A stretch of 64,000 nucleotides of DNA from Tunturibacter empetritectus. GTDB taxonomy: Bacteria; Acidobacteriota; Terriglobia; Terriglobales; Acidobacteriaceae. Below, piece by piece: positions 8,710 to 16,785 of this stretch. The stretch's first letter is position 1. Each line of letters opens with the position of its first letter. The position numbers and the translations under genes were made by a program. The notes under the pieces are model-generated. The model ran no database searches. It was not told the DNA's origin and saw nothing but the letters and a program-made list of their open reading frames with translations. Location of the stretch: NCBI RefSeq assembly GCF_040358985.1, contig NZ_CP132932.1, positions 124,001 to 188,000 of the forward strand. Reading direction: 5' to 3'.

Positions 8710-10248
8710 CTACACCTGGGATGCGGGCGTGGTAAGACGATTGCCCGTAATCGGTGAGATCTTCCATGCGGTAATTTGACCTTCGCCTTTTACGCTAGCC
8801 GTAATATCGGGTGCGGTCTTTGCGCTGTAGTAGAAGCGACTAGTATAGCCCACGCGTTCGCTTACGATTGATTCGATCACTGAGCCGTCTACGAAGATAT
8901 GAATTCTCGGCTCATCCGTCGGTTCAAGGGCTACCTCGTGTCCCGCCACATTCAACCTATGCTCCACGCTCGAGTAGCTGATGTGGAGAAGCTCGGCAGA
9001 GTTGCTCGCCAGGGTTAGCTCAAAGCTTTTTCCCTTGACGCCTGAACATATCACCTCTCCGGAGGCGCCCTTGAGCACCGCCCTAGCTCCCGTTGCCGAC
9101 TGCTGTTTTGGAACGGCACCTGCACGCAAATGCCTCGATTCCGGGAGCACGCGAAGGCGAAGAGAACCATCTTTGTCGAGATTCATGACACGCGCCAGAC
9201 TCATCATGCCGGACCATCCGGCCTCGCGCATTGCAGCCTCCGGCCGCCTCTCGGGGATCCATCCCCATAGGATCCTGCGGCCATGCGCATCAAGCTGTGT
9301 TTTCGGCGCATAGAATGCGTCCAGATCGAGCAGTCCCGTTTTAAAGCTTTGGAACTTCATCGTGACTTGATCGAGCACGCCGGATTGCCAGAAGACCTTG
9401 CCTTCGGTCGAGTAGATCAGTACATGGCCGCCATCGAGCGCGAAGAACTCGGGGCACTCCCACATCTCACCACTATCGCATGGATTCGAGGCCGGTTTGC
9501 CGTTCCACAATCCGCTGGACAGCGGATGCATGTACTCCCACGCGTTCAGATCCTTCGATCGGTAGAGCAGAACGCATCCACCGATCTTGGCCACTCCCGC
9601 CCCGATCGTCATGTAATACCAGTCGCCTTGTTTCCACACAGACGGATCGCGAAAGCCGGTGATCTTCATGCCCTCGGGGGGAAGCGGCACAACCGGTTGC
9701 GGGTTCTTGGTCCACTTGATGAGTTGCGGATCGTCGGACCACGCGAGACACTGCGACTCCTGAATCCTGTCCTGGCCGTCGCGAATCGTCGCGAGCTTGG
9801 CTGTGCTCACCTTCGTTCCGGTGTAGACGAAGTAGACACGCTTGCCGACCTGCAGCGCCGATCCGGAGAAGACTCCAAAGGAGTCCGGTCCGTCGGGAGT
9901 AGGAGTGAGTGCAAGCTGAAGATGAGACCAGTGCAGCATGTCATTGCTTACCGCGTGATTCCAGCTCATATTGCCCCACGTCGGACCCTGGGGGTTGTAC
10001 TGAAAAAACATATGGTACTGCCCGTTAAAGTATACCGGTCCATTGGGGTCGTTCATCCAGTTTCTTGCGGGCAGCAGATGAAACTGGGGGCGCATAGGGT
10101 CAGCCGCAAGAGTGCTTGCGGGCATCTCAGGGCCTCCTGCCGGTAAGGCCGCCACGAGCTTACCTGGCAACAGAGTCATTGCGGTCACCAGGCCGCCCGA
10201 TGACAGAAAAGCACGACGGCTCGTGAATCTTCCAGACGGTTGTTTCAC
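8710..10248 (-). CDS. Glycoside hydrolase family 32 (levanase/fructan hydrolase/invertase), Tat-exported
   Basis: About 512 residues. The three GH32 catalytic residues are present: nucleophile D67 in WMNDPNG, stabiliser D201 in GFRDP and acid/base E264 in MWECPEFF. A five-bladed propeller spans about 50-360, followed by the C-terminal beta-sandwich (IHIFVDGSVIESIV). The start is taken as GTG 10248 because AGGGAG lies eight bases upstream. The protein then opens with a twin-arginine signal (TSRRAFLSSGG) and a hydrophobic stretch, so it is exported folded. Longer starts to 10335 lack a site. It follows the TonB receptor by 117 bp, with a terminator hairpin between them. It should release fructose from levan, inulin or sucrose; which one cannot be told. 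Confidence 0.92.
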   Translation of the reverse strand: MKQPSGRFTSRRAFLSSGGLVTAMTLLPGKLVAALPAGGPEMPASTLAADPMRPQFHLLPARNWMNDPNGPVYFNGQYHMFFQYNPQGPTWGNMSWNHAVSNDMLHWSHLQLALTPTPDGPDSFGVFSGSALQVGKRVYFVYTGTKVSTAKLATIRDGQDRIQESQCLAWSDDPQLIKWTKNPQPVVPLPPEGMKITGFRDPSVWKQGDWYYMTIGAGVAKIGGCVLLYRSKDLNAWEYMHPLSSGLWNGKPASNPCDSGEMWECPEFFALDGGHVLIYSTEGKVFWQSGVLDQVTMKFQSFKTGLLDLDAFYAPKTQLDAHGRRILWGWIPERRPEAAMREAGWSGMMSLARVMNLDKDGSLRLRVLPESRHLRAGAVPKQQSATGARAVLKGASGEVICSGVKGKSFELTLASNSAELLHISYSSVEHRLNVAGHEVALEPTDEPRIHIFVDGSVIESIVSERVGYTSRFYYSAKTAPDITASVKGEGQITAWKISPITGNRLTTPASQV

Positions 10249-10329
10249 TAACAGCACTCCCTCACAATTCGCGTAACTTTGTGAATGCAAAAATAGCTTT
10301 TGCAGAAACGATAGGTTTGCAAAACAGAA

Positions 10330-10358
10330 GCGCACCGGCGGTCACTCCTTCGGTGCGC
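10330..10358 (-). terminator. Rho-independent-type terminator after the TonB receptor
   Basis: An 8-bp perfect stem, GCGCACCG pairing with CGGTGCGC, with a 13-base loop. On the minus strand it is followed by TTCTGTTTT. It lies just past the receptor stop codon and before the GH32 gene, so it should reduce read-through into GH32. Confidence 0.7.
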
Positions 10359-10365
10359 CTTCAGA

Positions 10366-13300
10366 TTAGAACGACACACGCATGGCGAACTGCAAGGTAC
10401 GCGGCAGATTGACTTGTCTCGTGACGGTACCGAATGCGGGATCGTTCAGGTTGCTGTTCGGTGGCGCGAATTGCGCGCGGTTGAAAAGATTGAAAGTCTC
10501 CACGCTAAACTTTCCGGTCACGCGCTCGAATATCGGAAAGCTCTTGTTTGCGGAGAAGTCAAAGTTGGCCGCGCCGGCAGAGCGGATGTTTGAATCCACG
10601 CGCCGTTCATCGCCGAACTGGAATTGGCCCGGATTGTAGAAGCAACCCTTGCCGCCTTCCGAATTTGGAGTGGTGTTGAACCACGAATTGACTCTGTTCT
10701 GCGCCGACCCCGTCGCGGTTTTGACGCAACCGGGAATGACGTTCGGCCGAATAGGTCCGGAACCGAAGTACTGGCTCAGGAAGTTTCCGTTGGTAGAGAA
10801 CGGCACCGGCAGTCCGCTGTGGAAGGTCGTGATGCCGTTCACACGCCATCCGCCGACGACCGCGTTGACTAAAGAGTTCGCACGATTGAGATACATCTGG
10901 CGGCGGCCGAACGGAAGATCTATGCCGTAGTTGATCACGAGGTTGTTGGTCAGGTCCTGAAGGCTAATCGACTTTTCCGCCTTGACGTTGTAGTTGTCCT
11001 GCACGACGCCTTGGCCACCTTGTCCATCTTGGAAGCTGCTGGTGTTGTCCGTGTTGCTAAGCAGCTTCGCCCAGGTGTAGGCAACCTGGATGAGACCTCC
11101 GTGGCTGGTGCGCTGTGTGAAACTTGACTGCAGCGCCTCGTAAGTGGAGGCGCCAAACCGCGGGACACTCTGGTTGACTCCCGTGTACTGCGGGTACGGC
11201 TTCAGCAAGTAGCCTTGGAGCACCGTGGGCTGATTCAGTTGGCCACCCGAGGAGAACCTTCCTGCGTATGGGTTCGGTGTTGGGGTGAAGAGACCGGTCC
11301 CTGAGCCGGGGTCGCCGCCAATAGAGTCGTACTGATCAGGCAGTTGGTTGAGATTGATGCCGGTCCCGGTGAAGCCCTGTGAGAGCACAAGGTGGGTGCC
11401 CTTTGCTCCGGCGTAGGCAAGCGTGAAGGTCGACTTGTTACTCAAGGCGCGCTCTATGCCGAAGTTGAATTGCTGTACGTAACCGTAAGGTTGATCGGGG
11501 ATGCGAGATCCGATCCCTTGTCCTAGAAGCTGCGTCAGGGCCATAGGATTGCGTCCGAGTGGCAGGTTGATCCCGTTCGGGAAGGGATTAGCGACCGTAG
11601 GCTCTCCGGCGTAACTGGTGCCCGGTGTGTTGGCAAGGCTTGTCGAGGCTGAGTTGATCGGGCTGCCTCCAGGTCCGTCCGCCGTAATTTCGGCCGGGAG
11701 AAAGGCGATACCGTAACCGCTGCGAACGACGGTTTGATCGTCCAGACGATAGGCGAATCCAACGCGTGGAGAGAAGAGCTTCCAGTGGAGCTGCTCCTCA
11801 CGTCGCGAGGAGTAATCCGGGCTTGCAACGAAGGAGAGACCGCCGACCGTCGCCTGGCTCGAGCCAGTGACGGGATTTGTAACAGCCGGAAGACTAGTCG
11901 CTAGGTTGGGGAGCAGGACGGTGTCGTTGTTGTTAACCTCAGAGTAGGATCCGGGCTGCTCCCAGCGAACGCCGAGATTCAGCGTTAGCTTATTGCTCGC
12001 CTGGTAAGTATCAACGCCGTAGAAGCCGTAGGAGTGAAGGAAGGCACGAGTTGCACCAACCTCATTAATACCAACGCTCGATGGCACGCCTGCCAGGAAG
12101 GAGGCAAGGGCGTTTCCAGAGGTGGGATCGGAGGGGCTCGCGGTAAAGCTCGAGAGCGCACTCAGTCCAACTCCCTGATTGTTGCCGAAGCCAGTCCACT
12201 CGATTTGGCGTCCAATACCGCCGACCTTGATAGTGTGGCGGCCTTTGACTTTGGTCAGACTTCCGTTGATCGAGTATGCGGTGTTTAGCCAGTAGAGCTG
12301 CGAGAGCTCAGCTCCCACACTATAGTTCTGGATACCGAGGCCTGGTAGCAGACCCTGGTTGTTGACCTGCTGCGACTGTAGCGCGCCGTAGTTTGCGTTG
12401 ATGGCGCTTTGGTTGAATCCATTCGAGAGGGGAACTTGAAAGTTGTAGTTCTCGAGGTAGGAGAGCCTGAGGTCGGCGATAGTTGACTGATTGAAGACGT
12501 GATTGTCGCCCACAACTGCTTCTGTGGTCGTATTGCCGGTCGGCCCCGCGCCAGTCTTGGTCCCCAACGGATCACTGTCGCCGTTGTGCGGATTCCAGAA
12601 GGTGTACCGCGCGAAGAGTTGATCCGCCTTACCCAGGCTGTAATCCACGCGAGCGTTGTACTGGTTCTGTGCGCCTGAGATTGGCGCAGTGGCGACATAG
12701 TTGTTCGTCAGTCCCGGACGGTTCGGAAGTGGAGCCTCGAGCTGAAGGATCTTTACTGCGGTGGGATCGGGAGCGCAGATAACATTGAGGCGCCCGTTGC
12801 AGGAGTACTGCACGCCGGTCGCAGGGTTATAGATGTTCGTTCCCAGAGCCGAGAAGTCGCCGCTCAATTGCGCAGCGGTTGGAAGCGTGTAGGTAGAGAT
12901 GCTTCCCGAGGTTAGCGTCTCGCGCTCGTAGGAGAAGAAGAAGAACAGCTTGTTCTTGATGAGCGGGCCACCGACGTTGGCTCCGAACTGATTCTGATGC
13001 AGCGGCGGCCGCGGAAGTCCCTGATGGTTGCTGAACCAGTCGTTCGCATCAAGCACCGTGTTTCGGAAGTACTCATAAGCCGAGCCGTGAAACTCGTTCG
13101 TGCCGCTCTTGGTGGAGATTTGAATGACCCCGCCTGCGAAACCGCCAAACTCTGCGGTCACGTTATTCGTCGAAACGCGAAACTCCTGCACAGCGTCCTG
13201 TGTGGGCACCAGCGAGTTGACGTTGTTCTCCGGGATGTTGGACAGCACGCCGTCGACGAAGAATAGGCTTTGTCCGCTGAAGCCGCCGCCGATCTGGTAG

Positions 13301-13938
13301 TTGCCGTATGCGATTGCCTGCGTCTGTGCACCCGCCTGGAAGCTACCGCTGCCTCCGTTGGCCATAGTATTGCCCGAGGTTCCGCCGCCGGGCACAACGC
13401 CAGGAACGAAGTCCAAAAGGTTGTTTACATTCCGACCGTTGAGCGGAGACTCAAGAACCTGTCTCCCCTCAACCACCCCGCCCAACGAGGAGCTGTCCGT
13501 CTGAAGACTGGTGTTTTCCGACGCCTCAACCGTCACGCTTTGCGACACATCGCCTAGAGAGAGAGCTGCATCGGCACGCGTCGTGCCGCCGATGGTCACG
13601 TCGACATGCGATAGATTGAACGCCTTAAAGCCAGGGTTCGAGACGACGACTGAATAGGAACCCGGATTGAGGTTGAGGAAGGTGTAGTTGCCTCCACTGC
13701 CTGTGTTCGCAGTTTCCGTTTGACCGGTGCCGTTGTTCGTCAACGTGACTTGGGCACCGACTACGGTCGCGCCAGCGGAGTCCTTAATGGTGCCGACGAT
13801 CGACCCGAAGCTGGTCTGCGCGAATGCCCGCGGATGGCCGAGGAACGGCAGGAGAATGACGAGGCACACCACAAAAATGCGAGAGATGTGATTTCGGCGG
13901 TTTGAAAGACCTTTTGCCGTAGAACATTGCTGTTTCAT
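10366..13938 (-). CDS. TonB-dependent receptor, Oar-like, of the fructan-type locus
   Basis: An 1190-residue outer-membrane receptor. The start is ATG 13938 because AGGAGG lies six bases upstream and the product then has a signal peptide with a hydrophobic core ending RAFAQ. The open frame runs back to 14466 only by chance. A Cpd domain (SIVGTIKDSAGATVVGAQV) covers about 45-130. The plug (ESPLNGRNVNNLLDFVPG, FFVDGVLSNIPENNVN, VIQISTKSGTNEFHGS) and a long barrel ending in MRVSF follow. It lies between an AraR-like regulator and a GH32 enzyme on the same strand, so oligofructan uptake is the likely role. A palindromic operator candidate lies in its upstream region. Confidence 0.92.
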   Translation of the reverse strand: MKQQCSTAKGLSNRRNHISRIFVVCLVILLPFLGHPRAFAQTSFGSIVGTIKDSAGATVVGAQVTLTNNGTGQTETANTGSGGNYTFLNLNPGSYSVVVSNPGFKAFNLSHVDVTIGGTTRADAALSLGDVSQSVTVEASENTSLQTDSSSLGGVVEGRQVLESPLNGRNVNNLLDFVPGVVPGGGTSGNTMANGGSGSFQAGAQTQAIAYGNYQIGGGFSGQSLFFVDGVLSNIPENNVNSLVPTQDAVQEFRVSTNNVTAEFGGFAGGVIQISTKSGTNEFHGSAYEYFRNTVLDANDWFSNHQGLPRPPLHQNQFGANVGGPLIKNKLFFFFSYERETLTSGSISTYTLPTAAQLSGDFSALGTNIYNPATGVQYSCNGRLNVICAPDPTAVKILQLEAPLPNRPGLTNNYVATAPISGAQNQYNARVDYSLGKADQLFARYTFWNPHNGDSDPLGTKTGAGPTGNTTTEAVVGDNHVFNQSTIADLRLSYLENYNFQVPLSNGFNQSAINANYGALQSQQVNNQGLLPGLGIQNYSVGAELSQLYWLNTAYSINGSLTKVKGRHTIKVGGIGRQIEWTGFGNNQGVGLSALSSFTASPSDPTSGNALASFLAGVPSSVGINEVGATRAFLHSYGFYGVDTYQASNKLTLNLGVRWEQPGSYSEVNNNDTVLLPNLATSLPAVTNPVTGSSQATVGGLSFVASPDYSSRREEQLHWKLFSPRVGFAYRLDDQTVVRSGYGIAFLPAEITADGPGGSPINSASTSLANTPGTSYAGEPTVANPFPNGINLPLGRNPMALTQLLGQGIGSRIPDQPYGYVQQFNFGIERALSNKSTFTLAYAGAKGTHLVLSQGFTGTGINLNQLPDQYDSIGGDPGSGTGLFTPTPNPYAGRFSSGGQLNQPTVLQGYLLKPYPQYTGVNQSVPRFGASTYEALQSSFTQRTSHGGLIQVAYTWAKLLSNTDNTSSFQDGQGGQGVVQDNYNVKAEKSISLQDLTNNLVINYGIDLPFGRRQMYLNRANSLVNAVVGGWRVNGITTFHSGLPVPFSTNGNFLSQYFGSGPIRPNVIPGCVKTATGSAQNRVNSWFNTTPNSEGGKGCFYNPGQFQFGDERRVDSNIRSAGAANFDFSANKSFPIFERVTGKFSVETFNLFNRAQFAPPNSNLNDPAFGTVTRQVNLPRTLQFAMRVSF

Positions 13939-14059
13939 TTGCCGCCTCCTGAGGTAGCGAGAGTCCGCAGGGAGTAACGCATTCACCTTTGCGTAAAGCT
14001 CGCTGCGCACCTTCTGATCCGAAGACATTTTTAGTGATTTAGGTATACATATGTCAAGA

Positions 14060-14100
14060 AATTGGTATAGGTAAATGTGATTAATCTGAATATACCAATT
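14060..14100. promoter_or_regulatory. Candidate operator: AATTGGTATA, 21 bp, TATACCAATT
   Basis: Two perfectly complementary 10-base arms lie about 120-160 bp upstream of the receptor start and downstream of the regulator stop. Half-sites of the form TTGGTATA/TATACCAA resemble operators of GntR-family proteins, and the adjacent regulator has a GntR-type DNA-binding domain. A third related stretch, GGTATAC, lies at 14042-14048. Autoregulation is not implied, because the site is between the two genes. Confidence 0.5.
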
Positions 14101-14186
14101 CCGACACTTAGACCTTTTGTCAAAAGACGTAAGAGAGAGGATTTGCATTGATGGGGACATCGCTGCGCTGATTAGGATGAGTTCGC

Positions 14187-15326
14187 TTAGTCGGTCAAGG
14201 TTCCACAGGACTGCCGCACGACTAGGTGGGCGTCGAGAAGGATGGAGCGAGGAGAAAGAAAAGGATTGTTTATTCTTTCGAGCATTGCCGACATAGCAGC
14301 TGCGCCGATATTGCCGCATGGCTGGTGCATTGTTGTGAGAGGGACAGGCAGCAATCCGGCGTAGCTGACATCGTCGAACCCGGCGACCCGGACCTGTTCT
14401 GGAACCCGTTTGCCCAACCCGAGCAGGGTTTGCATTAGATTGGCCGCGATGTGGTCGTTGGCACAAACGAGTGTGTCAAGCGATCTACGGTCGAGGACCT
14501 CGCGGATCGTCTTCGAATCAATCGCGTCTTCAGGAACAATGACGATTTCAACCAACGATCTGCCCACGGCGAAGAGTGCCTCGCGGCAACCGACAATGCG
14601 GGCCTCTACGGTCTCCACCGAACCTTTTCGGGCCAGAAACGCAATGTTTTTCGCCCCCAGCTTGAGCAGGTGTTCGGTGATGAGGTACCCTGCACGCCGA
14701 TTGTCAAGACCGACCAAATCGTGCCGGCTCATGGCGGGAAACCTCAGTCCGCAGCGGTCTAACAGTACGACCGGGATGGTGGCCTGATCCAATTTCTTGA
14801 GAATTTCTCTATTGACGCGCTCACGATGCGGGCTGAACTCGAGCGGCGCGAAGAAGACTCCATTGACCTTCTGATCGAGATAGTGCTGACAGAGCTGTTT
14901 GGCCTGCTCCTCTTTGTTGTCCGCGCTGGCGAAGGAATGTCCCCAGAGCAGCGAGTGCCGCTTCGCCTGCGGAGATCGAACCATGCCGCGACAAATGGGC
15001 TCGAAAATCTCAGTTTCGCCGAGATCAGGTATGAGCAGGCCGAAAACGAGGCTCTCCGATCCGTCCTGGGGCGCCGCGTAGGTTCCGGACCCCACGCGCC
15101 TCACGACTAGGCCCTCCTGCTGCAAATGCTGAATAGCCTTAACGACGGTCATGCGGCTCACCTTGAACCGTCGCGTTAGTTCCGCCTCGCTCGGCAGCCG
15201 GGCACCTCCCCGGTAGTGGCCCGAGTTTAGTTTCTGCCTTAACGTTTGTACGATATTGAGATACTTGGGCTGCGAGCTGCTATCCCGATCTTCACTTTCG
15301 TCGAAACCATCTTCCATCTCGGCCAT
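14187..15326 (-). CDS. AraR-like transcriptional regulator (GntR winged helix plus LacI-type sensor)
   Basis: About 379 residues. An N-terminal GntR-type winged helix (residues about 20-90: ARLPSEAELTRRFKVSRMTV followed by VRRVGSGTY) is joined to a LacI/periplasmic-binding-like sugar sensor (FGLLIPDLGETEIFEPICRG, VPEQVRVAGFDDVSYAGLLP). This architecture is that of Bacillus AraR. The start at ATG 15326 is chosen for GAGG six bases upstream. In-frame ATG 15347 and TTG 15374 are alternatives. It is the first gene of the minus-strand locus that continues with the receptor and GH32, so it likely senses a sugar from fructan breakdown and represses the receptor. Confidence 0.88.
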   Translation of the reverse strand: MAEMEDGFDESEDRDSSSQPKYLNIVQTLRQKLNSGHYRGGARLPSEAELTRRFKVSRMTVVKAIQHLQQEGLVVRRVGSGTYAAPQDGSESLVFGLLIPDLGETEIFEPICRGMVRSPQAKRHSLLWGHSFASADNKEEQAKQLCQHYLDQKVNGVFFAPLEFSPHRERVNREILKKLDQATIPVVLLDRCGLRFPAMSRHDLVGLDNRRAGYLITEHLLKLGAKNIAFLARKGSVETVEARIVGCREALFAVGRSLVEIVIVPEDAIDSKTIREVLDRRSLDTLVCANDHIAANLMQTLLGLGKRVPEQVRVAGFDDVSYAGLLPVPLTTMHQPCGNIGAAAMSAMLERINNPFLSPRSILLDAHLVVRQSCGTLTD

Positions 15327-16785
15327 GTCGGTCCTCGCCAGCTCCATAGTCAACCCACGGCAGTATTTTGACAAGCTGATAGAGCTTTAGACTAGACAAC
15401 TAACAGAAGATTTGAATATACGCGAGTCTGGTTCGATACGGATCACCATACGGCTATTATGCCCTTCGGCTTGGTGCTTTGATGTGCCTCTGGAAGACCG
15501 AAAATCTATATGTGTGCAGATCTCCCAAAGCCGGGATTAGGCTTCCTACTCTTAGCGCTGAATCGCGAGTTAGAACCCCGTCATAAGGGGTCCAGTACAC
15601 CAAACGTCTAAAGTCGTACGCTTCACCTGTAGGAATTTCGAGGATGATTTGCATCTGCCGCTCAATTTCCAGCACATTCTCAAAGCTATAGTTGTGACAC
15701 TGGCTAATGGCCGTGAGGTAGTTGATAAGGGTGTCAAGTTCCTGTCTCCAAATGCAACTCCACACGATTGGCGGCCTAGCATCGCGAATCTCATCGCCAA
15801 TTGATATTGTATCGGCCGCGACGAAGCCTCTTCGCAAGCAGGTTTCTAAGCTTGCCGCGCTTCCCGAAGATTGAACCGCCACTAAAGATAATCGAAATGA
15901 GAGGCCATCTCTTGTCCAAGCACACGGATCGCATTGGATCTTGACTCAGACGATAAAAGCGCCACTTAGCACCTCTATCATGCAGGTTGGCAATCGTAGA
16001 ATAGCTTTAACTAAGCGCTCCATCAACTTGCGTGTCGTTTGAGCGATCACCGATAGCTTCTAGGCAGGACTCAATGATATTGAAGAATGCCTCCGGCATC
16101 GAGCGCCCGCACGAATCCAGATTATTCCGGTCAAAAGGTTCGAATCGATAGAGTGCTGCAGCTCCGTCAAAAACATTTTAGAAAAATGTTGAAGGTGCGC
16201 TCGGCTTCGCTCCGACTTGACTCGGGTATGAATCGGTTTGACCTCTCTTTTTAGTACGTATTCTCTACAGTAAGTTACCCACACGAAGTTGTAGAAATTC
16301 CGTCAATTACAGATTACGTCAAAGTAATACCGTACAGTACCTTGACGTTTACCGTCGTTAGAATGCCTGATGTGCAACAGCTTTGTATTTCTGAAGGGTC
16401 TCACTATCCCGTAAGGATCACGCTGGTCTCTGCTTCATATCGCTTTCGAAGGCAGTATCAATTACGACAATAAGCTTTGCCGACGATGTTTTCCCTTGCG
16501 GAGACTGATAATGTTGACCCGTTAAAAACAGATTAGCAGCACAGTCGGCTTGGCTACCAAAAAATGACTCCAAGGATTGTTTGGCAATGAACCTCGTAAT
16601 CCCATCCGTTCAATTTCACAGTTCTATCGCCGTGCTTATAGAAATACGACAGACCAGAACTCATGCCAGGGCGATGCATGCCACGACCGCCTCTAACCGG
16701 CAACAGCCGCTGTACGGTGCACTGAGAGCGACCGAAGGCAATTCCATTCTAGATGCAAGTCTTATCCCTGGAGTCATCTGAGTAA
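15327..16785. other. Long intergenic stretch between the regulator and the GH28-like gene
   Basis: About 1.4 kb with no recognisable gene. It contains one unrecognised minus-strand open frame (15457-15882, listed separately). It also holds a small hairpin AACATTTT-AGA-AAAATGTT at 16172-16190 and an inverted repeat ACGTCAA/TTGACGT with arms at 16316-16322 and 16342-16348. The composition is more AT-rich than the flanking genes. No insertion-sequence ends or transposase fragments were seen. Confidence 0.5.
15457..15882 (-). CDS. Unrecognised open reading frame (141 residues), doubtful
   Basis: Not recognised. The product has no signal peptide or membrane helix. Composition is protein-like rather than repetitive (ENVLEIERQMQIILEIPTGE, YDFRRLVYWTPYDG), and no frame on the other strand competes for the region. 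It lies alone in a 1.4-kb gene-poor stretch behind the AraR-like regulator. No convincing ribosome site was seen. It could be a small hypothetical protein, a decayed gene piece or chance. Confidence 0.25.
   Translation of the reverse strand: MAVQSSGSAASLETCLRRGFVAADTISIGDEIRDARPPIVWSCIWRQELDTLINYLTAISQCHNYSFENVLEIERQMQIILEIPTGEAYDFRRLVYWTPYDGVLTRDSALRVGSLIPALGDLHTYRFSVFQRHIKAPSRRA

Noticed and set aside
9283..10146. 287-codon plus-strand frame
   Set aside because: Antisense to GH32, whose three catalytic motifs are intact.
16172..16190. AACATTTT-AGA-AAAATGTT hairpin considered as a terminator
   Set aside because: No gene ends just upstream on either strand, the stem is AT-only, and the sequence after it is not T-rich.
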